Shown one piece after another: positions 1-7,492 of a DNA stretch of 36,102 nucleotides. The DNA is from Deltaproteobacteria bacterium (GTDB lineage Bacteria > Myxococcota > XYA12-FULL-58-9 > JABJBS01): contig JABJBS010000059.1 of the NCBI GenBank assembly GCA_018668695.1, positions 1 through 36,102 on the forward strand. Reading direction: 5' to 3'. Below the pieces are notes generated by a model that did no database searches, had not been told where the DNA came from, and was given only the letters and a program-made list of their open reading frames with translations. A program made the position numbers and the translations under genes. The first letter of the stretch is position 1, and each line of letters opens with the position of its first letter.

Positions 1-1
1 A

Positions 2-151
2 CTCTTTGACCGGGCAGCGACGTTTCCCATTGAGATGATGGTCACCCGGCGGCTTTACGCAGTCGAGGCTTGGTTAGCGATTGTTGGTCTCTCCATTTAC
101 CTCGCAATCACCGAGATCAGACCGCGGATGCATCGGCAGCCCGATGTCTAA
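2..151 (+). CDS. C-terminal end of a membrane protein (5' partial)
   Basis: The frame beginning at base 2 is open from the window edge to a TAA at 149-151 and encodes about 49 residues. It contains one hydrophobic stretch (AWLAIVGLSIYLAITEI) flanked by arginines, as expected for a last transmembrane helix with a short basic cytoplasmic tail. The family cannot be named from this fragment. The gene runs in the same direction as the following lipoprotein gene, 64 bases away. A reading-frame accident is possible because so little is visible. Confidence 0.5.
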   Translation, partial: LFDRAATFPIEMMVTRRLYAVEAWLAIVGLSIYLAITEIRPRMHRQPDV

Positions 152-192
152 TTAGCTCTGTATTTAACGACTAGAAGCATGGTCTAATTAGC
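146..192. repeat. Pair of GTCTAATTAGC direct repeats
   Basis: The 11-base sequence GTCTAATTAGC occurs at 146-156 and again at 182-192, 36 bases apart. Each copy contains the perfect palindrome CTAATTAG. The first copy overlaps the stop codon of the upstream partial gene. The second lies 24 bases before the start codon of the lipoprotein gene, just upstream of its ribosome binding site. Two identical palindromic sites in a short leader could be an operator, but nothing identifies a binding protein. Confidence 0.4.
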
Positions 193-215
193 GTCAATGA
201 CACAGGAGTCGTTGT

Positions 216-1343
216 ATGAGCTCATTAATTCGCATGCTATCCTTCGCATTGATACTACCGATTTTCATCGGTTGCTCACCATCGTTAACACCTCAAGAGG
301 TGTTCGAAAATCACCAAGATATGTTTGAGGCGGTTGAAAATTATATCAACGACCCAGCTCTCTTTGTAGATGGAGACTGGCAAGCCCACTGGGGTGACGG
401 CCAACTCTTTGGACCGTCTTATGATTTAGCCAATTATCGACACACAGGCAGTCAGGCGTCCCTAGACCGTGCTCTTCTAGCGCTTGAGGCCAACCGCGCT
501 CGCGTGGCTGAAGCAGCTCCAGCATTACTCGATTATTCAGACAATCTTGAAACCATCTCGATGTCGCTTTTGAGTCTCTTAGAAGCTGGTAATTATTTGG
601 AGGACACCGCGGCTTACCTTGAGGCCAGTGACCAGATGATTGTGAGCCTCGAGAGCCTAACCACCCTGAGTAACGATTATCTCGATATTGCCGGTGGAGA
701 GTTTGCGGCCGATACCTATGGGCCCACCGCGATGACTGCTTTTGTTACAAGCGTTCACCTAGAACGCGTTGATGGCTATCCAGACGACACCAGAGAACAT
801 CACCTAGAGCGCGCTGATGCGATATTGAACCGTCTTCAAGATAAAGTGTGGGACGCCGAACGTGAAATCTATCTCTTTGCTCCAGGAGATGAGCGCGTAA
901 TGCTTTATCCAAACGTAACCGTGATGGGAGCACTCTCGAGAGCCTATCAGCTCACGGGTAACCCCACATACAAAGAACGTTTTGAGGCGACTTACCGTGG
1001 TATCCAGGCCCTTAAAGATGAAGATGGAGACCATTACCACTCGCCTTATAGCAAGGAGTCGATGGGCGCGACCGATGATGATTACACCACTCACTCGAGC
1101 CAAAACTACTTAATGATTGCCTTGATAGGGATGTACCAAGCCACCGGCGAAACGAAATATCTTGAAGAGGTCAACACGCTCTTAGGCTTCTTAAAAGACC
1201 GGCTGCTGGTGGACGGACAGATTCTGCACCACTGGATTGATGGAAGAGCTGCCGGCGAGCCGGACCCTTACATCTACTGCTTAGGGTGTAACGTGCAGAC
1301 GCTTTACCTGCTCTTGGTTCTTCAACTGACTCTCGATGCTTAG
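216..1343 (+). CDS. Lipoprotein with a predicted alpha/alpha-toroid (six-hairpin-like) body
   Basis: This 375-residue protein begins with a short basic start and a hydrophobic signal segment ending at Cys20 (FIGC, a slightly imperfect lipobox), so it is probably an acylated envelope lipoprotein. The body is helical and Trp/Tyr/His-rich. It has several repeats of the type YxATGxxxYLEEV (around 240-330), typical of alpha/alpha-toroid proteins such as six-hairpin glycosidases and N-acylglucosamine 2-epimerase-like folds. Acidic and histidine clusters (EDGDHYHSPY, DDDYTTHSS) could line a cavity, but no catalytic signature can be named. AGGAG at 204-208 lies seven bases before the ATG and supports the start. 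The gene is convergent with the acyltransferase gene and their stop codons overlap by four bases. The molecular function is unknown. Confidence 0.75.
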   Translation: MSSLIRMLSFALILPIFIGCSPSLTPQEVFENHQDMFEAVENYINDPALFVDGDWQAHWGDGQLFGPSYDLANYRHTGSQASLDRALLALEANRARVAEAAPALLDYSDNLETISMSLLSLLEAGNYLEDTAAYLEASDQMIVSLESLTTLSNDYLDIAGGEFAADTYGPTAMTAFVTSVHLERVDGYPDDTREHHLERADAILNRLQDKVWDAEREIYLFAPGDERVMLYPNVTVMGALSRAYQLTGNPTYKERFEATYRGIQALKDEDGDHYHSPYSKESMGATDDDYTTHSSQNYLMIALIGMYQATGETKYLEEVNTLLGFLKDRLLVDGQILHHWIDGRAAGEPDPYIYCLGCNVQTLYLLLVLQLTLDA

Positions 1344-2248
1344 TTGAAAATAGACCGGATCGCGGCTTGGCGTTCAGCGGCAAGTTGCTTCAAGCTATCT
1401 TCCATCGCCTCTTCAACCTGAGCTGCACACTCACGAACATAGTCATCGTCGCTTGCAGCTTCTTCACCGCTGCGGTCGAAATAAAACGGCTTGATGACTT
1501 CCATGTGAATTGGGCTTGGAACAGGAATATGCGGCGGCGTGACACCGAAGGTCAGTCCCCAAGGGAAACTTAAAACCAATGGCCACACCTTCAGACGCAT
1601 CCACTTATCGCTGCGAATAAGCTTCGCAAACCATTTCATATCTTCAAGGACCATGAAGGTCTCATGGGCACCAGCGGTAACGACGGGAATCACTGGAACG
1701 TTCTCACGCAAAGCCAATCGAATGTATCCAGTTCGCCCACCGAAGACGATTTCATTTCGCTTACGATAGGGACGAAAGACATCTTCATCTCCGCCTGGGT
1801 AAACCAGAACTTTCTTGTCTGCTCCGAAAACCTTCGCTGCGTTTTCGTGGCATGCACGCATTCCACCAATCTTAGAAAAAAGTTGATGAAATCCAGGCAT
1901 TTGCATCACAGCTTGGTGAGCCAACGCATAAGGTACATCATCAACACTCTTCTCCTTGATAATCTCACTGGAGAACAAAAGCGTATCAGGCGTGAGCGCT
2001 CCACCATTGTGGTTCGCCACATAGAGCCCAGCTCCCTCTGGAATTCTCTCAAAGCCCTTAGGCTGAAAGCTAAAATAGGTCCGAAATAAATGTGCCAGGC
2101 GCCGGCTGACTTCGGCGATAAACGCCTCATCACGGTTCTCTAAGCTATCGATATCATAGGGAAGAAACTGTTCACTGAAGCGGCTCCACGCGACTTTATT
2201 AAAGCGGGGATCGTTCGTTGCGGATTCGTTTGCGGCGTGATCGGTCAT
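1340..2248 (-). CDS. PlsC/DGAT-like acyltransferase
   Basis: This 302-residue protein resembles lysophospholipid/diacylglycerol acyltransferase-like proteins, which move an acyl chain from acyl-CoA or acyl-ACP to a lipid hydroxyl at the inner membrane. The acyl-acceptor motif is ANHNGGALTPD (about residues 79-89). The spacing from His to Asp is slightly longer than the HX4D of classical PlsC but similar to the DGAT-like branch. A second block, YPGGDEDVFRPYRKRN, corresponds to the conserved PGG motif of that branch, and VPVIPVVTAGAHETF follows as the usual hydrophobic block. There is no signal peptide. AAAGGACG precedes the ATG at good spacing. It lies downstream of the Gre-like gene on the same strand with a 106-base gap, so it may be co-transcribed. 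The substrate cannot be read from the sequence. Confidence 0.85.
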   Translation of the reverse strand: MTDHAANESATNDPRFNKVAWSRFSEQFLPYDIDSLENRDEAFIAEVSRRLAHLFRTYFSFQPKGFERIPEGAGLYVANHNGGALTPDTLLFSSEIIKEKSVDDVPYALAHQAVMQMPGFHQLFSKIGGMRACHENAAKVFGADKKVLVYPGGDEDVFRPYRKRNEIVFGGRTGYIRLALRENVPVIPVVTAGAHETFMVLEDMKWFAKLIRSDKWMRLKVWPLVLSFPWGLTFGVTPPHIPVPSPIHMEVIKPFYFDRSGEEAASDDDYVRECAAQVEEAMEDSLKQLAAERQAAIRSIFN

Positions 2249-2306
2249 TGGGCGTCCTTTGCTTGGATATAGCCCTCCTCACCGATTCAGGTGCACATCG
2301 TCAACA

Positions 2307-2324
2307 GTGCAAAACGTTGCGCAC
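2307..2324. repeat. Imperfect 18-bp palindrome in the gre-acyltransferase gap
   Basis: The sequence GTGCAAAACGTTGCGCAC is an imperfect palindrome centred on AACGTT. Fourteen of 18 positions are symmetric and it has GTGC/GCAC ends. It lies about 60 bases upstream of the acyltransferase start, where an operator or promoter element could sit. No T-run follows, so it does not look like a terminator. Confidence 0.3.
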
Positions 2325-2354
2325 AAATAAACTCAACACTTTCTCAACAATTGG

Positions 2355-2870
2355 TCAGCAGCCCACTTCGAGAATTTCCCATTCCCAAGGTTCACGCTTA
2401 ATCGTGACCTCTGCGACTTCACCGACACGTTTTCCAAACATGGCTTTTCCAACTGGTGACTGCGGCGTTAAAACCGTAATGATTCCATCACCATCGGGCC
2501 CTGTAAGCTCCTCGCCGGCACCAACTGGCAGCATCACAAACGTGCGCCCAATGTAGCCGTCTTCGGTCTCGCATTGAACATCGACTACGGCGCCTAAGCC
2601 GACCTTGGAGCGCATGTGATAAGTTGTAAACCCTCGCTCATCGAAGGTCTCTAGAGCCTGTAAATACTCAAGAGCAAGACGTGCCCGCTTGGACTGAGCG
2701 TAAGCCATGTTGCCTTGTTCGATCATAGCTCGGCTGTCTTGGCGCTTTTCCATGGCGGTCACAGAGTTTTGAGCAGCATCTTTGGCCGCATTACCTGCTC
2801 GCACAGCAATGGAAGCGTCCTGGCGAAGCCGGGACTTTAACTGGTGGATTAAAGTGGATGTAAGATTCAT
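2355..2870 (-). CDS. GreA/GreB-family transcription elongation factor-like protein
   Basis: The C-terminal half (about residues 95-170) carries the FKBP-like GreA/GreB domain hallmark LTPQSPVGKAMFGKRVGEVA, ending in a short beta strand that closes the fold. This domain docks Gre factors on RNA polymerase. The N-terminal half is a long helical region with EKRQDSRAMIEQGNMAYAQS, resembling the shortened Gre-like proteins of deltaproteobacteria rather than full GreA. The acidic coiled-coil tip needed for transcript cleavage is not obvious, so its activity may differ. I chose the second ATG (171 residues) because the first, at 2883-2885, sits inside a perfect 11-bp hairpin. Neither start has a strong ribosome binding site. 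It is 50 bases downstream of boxB on the same strand and may share its transcript. Confidence 0.75.
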   Translation of the reverse strand: MNLTSTLIHQLKSRLRQDASIAVRAGNAAKDAAQNSVTAMEKRQDSRAMIEQGNMAYAQSKRARLALEYLQALETFDERGFTTYHMRSKVGLGAVVDVQCETEDGYIGRTFVMLPVGAGEELTGPDGDGIITVLTPQSPVGKAMFGKRVGEVAEVTIKREPWEWEILEVGC

Positions 2871-2875
2871 AGACC

Positions 2876-2900
2876 CAATCTGCATCCAAGATGCAGATTG
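2876..2900. repeat. Perfect 11-bp inverted repeat between boxB and the gre-like gene
   Basis: Arms CAATCTGCATC and GATGCAGATTG are perfectly complementary around a three-base loop (CAA). On the minus-strand transcript the hairpin lies after boxB and directly before the Gre-like start. No U-run follows on that strand; the T-run lies before it. It is therefore not a canonical terminator. It could slow or protect the boxB message, control translation of the downstream gene, or be a protein site: its core is TGCA-N7-TGCA, close to but not the same spacing as the BoxR boxes upstream of boxB. Confidence 0.6.
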
Positions 2901-2920
2901 AGCAAAAAATTGGCTGGGAA

Positions 2921-4342
2921 TTAAACGAAGCGGACGTATTCGTGATCAACCGGCTGGCGGTTGATTCCTGTTTTCGGCGCAGCGATCCAGTTTGCGAACT
3001 TACCTGGCTCACGAACCTGCTGCATAATTGACTTCAAGTATTCGCGGTCATCGTCTGTTGGCGAATAACGGTCAGCCAACTCTTCGCGAGAAAGACCTGT
3101 TACAAATTCGCCATTGGTTTTGTAAGTGAGTCCTGCGAAGGGCCCCATCTCTCGGTTAAAGCGGGGCGACGGGAGCGTGAGTTCATAGTCAATGCCCGCT
3201 TTTCTAATGATATTGTTCCACTTTCGAAGTGCGCGGTAGCAATCGTCTACATACTTATCTTGGAGCAACCGGTTCATCGCTCGCCGGGTTGGAACTTCTT
3301 CCGTACCAATACCACCGCCCTCAATCGGTACCTCAAGGTCATAACAACCTTCAAGCGCTACGTGGTCGGTGTAGTCTTTCGAGGTGCTCTCTTTAAAACG
3401 CCCTTTGAGCCCCGTAGCAAAGTACTGGGCAGCGTTCGACGAGTTGTCACCGCCGAATAGATCGAGACATACAGAGAACCAACGGTTGAAATAGCGCTGG
3501 ATCATATCCAACGGGATGCCGCCCAATTCTTTCACATCTTCGGTGGTGCTTTCCTTCATCAACTCACAGGTTCGTTGAATGACTCGCGCAAGACCCGCCT
3601 CACCGACAAAGAGGTGGTGCGCTTCTTCAGTAAGCATGAACTGAGTAGAGCGTGCGAGCGGCGAAAATGCGCTCTCCGCCAATGATGCCAGTTGGTATTT
3701 ACCATCTCGGTCGGCAAACATTGCAAAGCAGAAAAAGTCGAGGAAGTTTTCGATAGGCTGATTGAAAGCACCGAGAATACGCGGTGAATCTTCATGACCA
3801 GAGCGGCGAATCAAAAGCTCTTCCGCTTCATCCCGGCCATCTCGGCCGAAGTGCTTGTGAAGCAAGTATGCCATCGCCCAAAGATGGCGACCTTCTTCGA
3901 CGTTTACCTGAAACAGATTTCTCATGTCGTAGAGGCTCGGCGCCATTTCAGCGAGCAAGCGCTGCTGCTCAACGGAGGCAGGCTCGGTGTCCGCCTGGGT
4001 TACGATGATACGTCGGAGGTCTTTACGGTGCTCACCTGGGCATTGCTCCCACACGTCTTTGCCCATGTTGTCGCCAAACCCAATGGTCTCAGCCGAACTT
4101 GGAGCTAGAAAAATACCCCATCGATATTCAGGCATCTTGACGTATTCGTAGTTGGCCCAACCACCAGCCTCGACGCTTACCGCGGTGCGAAGGTAGATGT
4201 CGTCGTGCTGATATCCAGCCGGACCCATCTCCATCCACCAATCTACGAACTGGGGTTGCCACGCTTCCAGGGCACGTTGCAATTTACGGTCATCACTAAG
4301 ATTAACGTTGTTCGGGATTTTTTCGTCGAGTGAAATAGACAT
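2921..4342 (-). CDS. boxB: BoxB, benzoyl-CoA 2,3-epoxidase oxygenase subunit
   Basis: BoxB is the diiron oxygenase of the aerobic benzoyl-CoA (box) pathway. With the reductase BoxA it inserts oxygen into benzoyl-CoA to give the 2,3-epoxide, which BoxC then opens. At 473 residues the length equals that of the Azoarcus enzyme. All six metal ligands that I recall for the Azoarcus structure are present at the same numbers: Glu120, Glu150, His153, Asp211, Glu240 and His243, in NVEEGRH and LTEEAHH. The start at 4342 is preferred over an ATG five codons upstream because GAGGTGG precedes it at proper spacing and the protein then begins MSISLDEKIPNN, like known BoxB. It is divergent from boxR. BoxA and BoxC are not in the window. 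Confidence 0.95.
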   Translation of the reverse strand: MSISLDEKIPNNVNLSDDRKLQRALEAWQPQFVDWWMEMGPAGYQHDDIYLRTAVSVEAGGWANYEYVKMPEYRWGIFLAPSSAETIGFGDNMGKDVWEQCPGEHRKDLRRIIVTQADTEPASVEQQRLLAEMAPSLYDMRNLFQVNVEEGRHLWAMAYLLHKHFGRDGRDEAEELLIRRSGHEDSPRILGAFNQPIENFLDFFCFAMFADRDGKYQLASLAESAFSPLARSTQFMLTEEAHHLFVGEAGLARVIQRTCELMKESTTEDVKELGGIPLDMIQRYFNRWFSVCLDLFGGDNSSNAAQYFATGLKGRFKESTSKDYTDHVALEGCYDLEVPIEGGGIGTEEVPTRRAMNRLLQDKYVDDCYRALRKWNNIIRKAGIDYELTLPSPRFNREMGPFAGLTYKTNGEFVTGLSREELADRYSPTDDDREYLKSIMQQVREPGKFANWIAAPKTGINRQPVDHEYVRFV

Positions 4343-4428
4343 GTCGAGCCACCTCATGTTGCATGGTCACTCTCGAAAGAGCCCCCACTGGTTCCCACTC
4401 GACCCTTGTACTCATTTTTTCCATATCT

Positions 4429-4442
4429 TGCAATATAATGCT
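4429..4442. promoter_or_regulatory. Putative BoxR operator 1
   Basis: TGCAATATAATGCT fits a TGCA-N6-TGCA pattern with one mismatch at the last base. It contains TATAAT (4434-4439), and on the opposite strand TATATT, so a repressor here could cover a -10 element in either direction. It lies 87 bases upstream of boxB. TGCA repeats are known from operators of the related BzdR/BoxR repressors (from memory). No convincing -35 box is visible. Confidence 0.6.
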
Positions 4443-4481
4443 TACTTCTGCCGAATTTTGTGGATCTTTTGCCTGCTTTTA

Positions 4482-4495
4482 TGCACTATAATGCA
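4482..4495. promoter_or_regulatory. Putative BoxR operator 2 overlapping the boxR -10 element
   Basis: TGCACTATAATGCA is an exact TGCA-N6-TGCA site. It starts 53 bases after the start of operator 1, close to five helical turns, so the two would face the same side of the DNA. Its core TATAAT (4487-4492) ends six bases before the ATG of boxR. A transcript from it would start at or next to that ATG. Binding of BoxR here would give autoregulation. Confidence 0.65.
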
Positions 4496-4498
4496 CAT

Positions 4499-5245
4499 AT
4501 GTCCGCAAATCAGATACTTCAAGGCATCGCCGACGTTGTCAGGCAGCGCCGAAAACAACTTGGCGCCACTGCGCGAACGATTGCCGAGCAAGCTAATTTG
4601 AGCCCTCGCTTTTATGCGCAAATTGAAAAAGGTGAAGCCAACATCTCCATTGTTCGGCTGGAGGCCGTCGCCAACGCCTTGAGTATCGGCCTTCCTGATT
4701 TAATCAGCCGGGCTCAGCGGGGACGCTCCAGCATTGCACTGCTCGGTATCCGCGGCGCAGGTAAAAGCAGTGTTGGCCCTCTTCTCGCCTCGGCTCGAGG
4801 TCTCGAGTTTGTAGAACTCGATGCCTCCATTGAATCCAAAACCGGCTTGGACCTTCGGGAAATTTTCTCGCTGCATGGAGAAGACTACTATCGCCGTATG
4901 GAAATCGCATGCCTCGAAGAGCTTCTTGAGAAAGACCAACCGGTGGTCATTGCGCTCTCAGGTGGTGTCGTCCAAAATATTCCCGCTTTTGAGCGCGTCC
5001 TTGAGGCCTTCACCACGGTTTGGCTCAAGGCCGAGCCCGAAGATTATATGCAACGTGTTCTCGACCAAGGTGATCACCGACCCATCGCCAACCGCCATGA
5101 TGCAATGAGCGAGCTCCATGCGCTTGTCCAAATCCGCGCCCCTCAATACATGCGCGCAAGCCTCACGGTAGACACCTCAGGACTCACTGCCCAAAGCGTT
5201 AGCCAATATATCGAAAACAATCTTCCTCAGAGAGACTCCCTCTAG
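4499..5245 (+). CDS. boxR: BoxR-type benzoyl-CoA-responsive repressor (XRE HTH + shikimate kinase-like domain)
   Basis: Residues 5-70 form an XRE-type helix-turn-helix (TARTIAEQANLSPRFYAQIE). Residues 79-245 form a shikimate-kinase-like domain with Walker A GIRGAGKS at 83-90, Asp108 and an SGGVV loop at 154-158. This fusion is the BzdR/BoxR family, in which benzoyl-CoA bound to the kinase-like domain relieves repression of benzoate genes. Placement back-to-back with boxB fits. The ATG at 4499 is preferred to a GTG at 4460 because the family HTH begins near there and a TATAAT lies six bases upstream. No Shine-Dalgarno is visible, so a leaderless mRNA is likely if that promoter is used. The protein is 248 residues. 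Confidence 0.9.
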   Translation: MSANQILQGIADVVRQRRKQLGATARTIAEQANLSPRFYAQIEKGEANISIVRLEAVANALSIGLPDLISRAQRGRSSIALLGIRGAGKSSVGPLLASARGLEFVELDASIESKTGLDLREIFSLHGEDYYRRMEIACLEELLEKDQPVVIALSGGVVQNIPAFERVLEAFTTVWLKAEPEDYMQRVLDQGDHRPIANRHDAMSELHALVQIRAPQYMRASLTVDTSGLTAQSVSQYIENNLPQRDSL

Positions 5246-5261
5246 CTTGCCACTGCAAGCT
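5244..5261 (+). terminator. Weak hairpin at the end of boxR
   Basis: AGCTTGC-CACT-GCAAGCT forms a perfect 7-bp stem with a four-base loop that overlaps the boxR stop codon. Only a poor T-rich tail (TTCT) follows, so intrinsic termination would be weak. It is the only candidate boundary between boxR and the VgrG-like gene. Confidence 0.4.
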
Positions 5262-5325
5262 TCTAAACATAGTCTCTGCCAAGGCATCCAGGTGCCCGAA
5301 TCATTCGAGTCAAAGGGAACAAGCG

Positions 5326-7248
5326 GTGTTTTTAGAGAATATAGCCCTGACGCTAAAGCTCACAATCAACAACAAGATCACTGAAATCCCTGGTGCCAAT
5401 ATCAAGACTTGGTCTCTCAAGCTTAGGAGCTGGGGCTTCTCCGGTAAGCTCAGCTTCTGGGTTGATGCAAAAAAAAATCGAGACATCTTATTCCAAGATT
5501 TCATTAAAGATGAGCCCATCGACGTCACCCTAAAAGTCGCTAAAAGCTTCTACGAAACGAAGTCGCCTCCCAAGCCCCTTGAGCTTAACGCCATGGTCAC
5601 CACGAGAGCATTATGGGAGCAGGATGCCCCCGGTATTTCAGGTGAACCCATTCTCTTTCGCAAGTATACGATTGAATTTAAAGACATTGCCTCCGTGCTC
5701 TGGACTCAACATCGCCCCACTGAAGTCTTGGCGGACACCACTCTTGAAAAGCTCATTAAAGCCAACTTACCCGCGGGTTTGAAACTCAAGATGAATTGGG
5801 ATGCCTTAAAGGCAGAGCACAATGTTTGCGCTCTTGGGCTCGGTGATACCGATGCCAGCTTCTACGACTTTGTCCACTGGCTCAGCGAAACCCACGCAGG
5901 TCATTTCTATTATGACTATCTCGACAAGAGCTATTACCTAGCCTCCAAGAAAAACAAGATATCTTCAAAAGAAGAAATCGGCTCTGCAAATCTCGAATCC
6001 ATGCTCATGCAATATCCGCCACGTAAGCGCTACAACAGCGCTATCCTCAACTCCCACGTCAAGCAAACCGCTACGACGAAGGTAGATCAGGAACTTGGTC
6101 TCAATGCCATTCGGCATGATTTTGTGATGCACACCCCGCTCTCTGCCAACATCAAGAACCGAAAAATTCTCGAAACCAAACGGCTTGAGAGCAGCGACTA
6201 TCGCCTTAATCTCGTGTTTGCAGATTTCCCGGAGATTGTCCTGGTACCCAATGAAGGTGCTCTGCTTAGTAAAGATGACTTCAGTTCAAACCTTAAAGCA
6301 TATGGGAAAACTTTTCGGAGCATCGAGTATGACATCGATGCGGTCGCAACTCGTACTGAGGCCGAGGATGACATCGACCTCGAAAGTACCACCTATGAAA
6401 TCAATCATAATGCGGTGTACGAACGAGAGCGCGACAACACACCCAATCTACCGGAATTTAAAATACCCCAGTGGCCCATTTATATTGAGGGGAAAATCAT
6501 CTCCACCATCGGTAAAGATAAGGACCGAACCTTCATGGTGTTTCAAGACAAGAAAACGTCACAAGATTACTACAAAGTAAAAATCCCATTATGGAATGTT
6601 ACTGTACAAGCTCCTTTTGAGCCTCAATTTTCGCCAGGGCACTTTTACTTCCCCGCTTACCGCGATTCACGTGTCTTGCTCGAAGTTGGTTTTCATCATG
6701 CTACCATTGTGCGTTTTCTCGACTGGGGCGAAGGCGTCAAGCTGCCCACCGACAGCCAGGGCAACCACATTCTTTTTGGTAAAAATAAAACCAGTGAAAC
6801 GTCCATGCGGCATATGTACGTCGACAATAAACCCGAGTTTCAAATTTACCGAGTCGAAGATGGTGATACCGAAATCATGCTTCTAAAAGACGGAACGATT
6901 CTTCTCGAAACCAAAGAAGATTCCTCTAAAGAATCCTCATCAAGCGGTGTCGATCTCAAACCTCAGGTAGAAGCCAACAAAGCCAAGCTCGAATCCTCGA
7001 CAAAGTCCTCTGTGGGAGAAGTCAGCGGCGCACTCAGCGGGGCAACCGGTCAGCTCAACGCTGAAGTGGAAGGTGCGGTCAGTGGAACAACAGACAGCCT
7101 TGAATCAATGGATGAAGATCTTAACGCTAAAGCAAATGAGATTAACTCCAAAGTAGAAGAGGCTGTCCAAGGGCTCACGGAACAAGGCGATGCTGTTAAG
7201 AGCGCTTTGGAAGAAGCCAAATCTCGCCTGAAGTCTCTAACGGAATAA
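5326..7248 (+). CDS. vgrG: Divergent VgrG-like T6SS spike protein with a coiled-coil tail
   Basis: This 640-residue protein looks like a remote VgrG/gp27-gp5 protein, the trimeric spike base at the tip of the T6SS tube. Residues 1-300 match the beta-rich gp27-like layout, including SETHAGHFYYDYLDKSYYLA (187-206), where VgrGs have the conserved FYFF-type motif. Residues 385-465 resemble the OB-fold, and 478-530 form a short beta segment with GNHILFGKN and GDTEIMLLKDG. There the usual long beta-helix stops. Residues 531-640 are a Ser/Glu/Lys-rich, low-aromatic helical tail that may form a trimeric coiled coil. The GTG start has AAAGGG at eight-base spacing. Two coiled-coil genes follow 10 bases or less apart, so the three likely form one operon. 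The identification is by layout, so a phage-tail-like spike is an alternative. Confidence 0.75.
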   Translation: MFLENIALTLKLTINNKITEIPGANIKTWSLKLRSWGFSGKLSFWVDAKKNRDILFQDFIKDEPIDVTLKVAKSFYETKSPPKPLELNAMVTTRALWEQDAPGISGEPILFRKYTIEFKDIASVLWTQHRPTEVLADTTLEKLIKANLPAGLKLKMNWDALKAEHNVCALGLGDTDASFYDFVHWLSETHAGHFYYDYLDKSYYLASKKNKISSKEEIGSANLESMLMQYPPRKRYNSAILNSHVKQTATTKVDQELGLNAIRHDFVMHTPLSANIKNRKILETKRLESSDYRLNLVFADFPEIVLVPNEGALLSKDDFSSNLKAYGKTFRSIEYDIDAVATRTEAEDDIDLESTTYEINHNAVYERERDNTPNLPEFKIPQWPIYIEGKIISTIGKDKDRTFMVFQDKKTSQDYYKVKIPLWNVTVQAPFEPQFSPGHFYFPAYRDSRVLLEVGFHHATIVRFLDWGEGVKLPTDSQGNHILFGKNKTSETSMRHMYVDNKPEFQIYRVEDGDTEIMLLKDGTILLETKEDSSKESSSSGVDLKPQVEANKAKLESSTKSSVGEVSGALSGATGQLNAEVEGAVSGTTDSLESMDEDLNAKANEINSKVEEAVQGLTEQGDAVKSALEEAKSRLKSLTE

Positions 7249-7258
7249 ATCGTTTGTA

Positions 7259-7483
7259 ATGCAAGAACTCAAACAATCTCTGGCCTCTATTCAATCTGAT
7301 ATTGAATCCTTGTTTAGCTCTATCTCTCAGGAGCTTAAAAGCACCGGTAGCTTTTTGAAGAGCCAATCTCAGGGATTTACCAAACCATTGGAAACTCTCG
7401 AGAAGAATCTCAACCAAATGAAGGTCCAAACAAAATCGGACACCGATAAAATTCTCGCAGAACTTGAAAAACTCGTATCCTAA
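7259..7483 (+). CDS. Small coiled-coil protein next to VgrG
   Basis: This 74-residue protein is almost entirely amphipathic helix: hydrophobic residues recur every three to four positions through SLASIQSDIESLFSSISQEL and again in the C-terminal half. A Gly/Pro-containing break lies around residues 30-42. It has no Cys or Trp, no signal peptide and no transmembrane segment. It lies 10 bases after the VgrG stop and 9 bases before the next coiled-coil gene. The ribosome binding site is weak, which suggests translational coupling. Its composition resembles the VgrG tail, so it may pair with it. No family is recognised. A chaperone or adaptor role for spike loading is only a guess from position. 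Confidence 0.65.
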   Translation: MQELKQSLASIQSDIESLFSSISQELKSTGSFLKSQSQGFTKPLETLEKNLNQMKVQTKSDTDKILAELEKLVS

Positions 7484-7492
7484 AGAGCGTAT

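Noticed and set aside
1664-2089. 141-residue plus-strand frame over the acyltransferase gene
   Set aside because: It is antisense to a gene with clear acyltransferase motifs and shows no recognisable protein features.
2876-2900. Rho-independent terminator after boxB
   Set aside because: The hairpin is perfect but no T-run follows it on the minus strand; the T-run precedes it.
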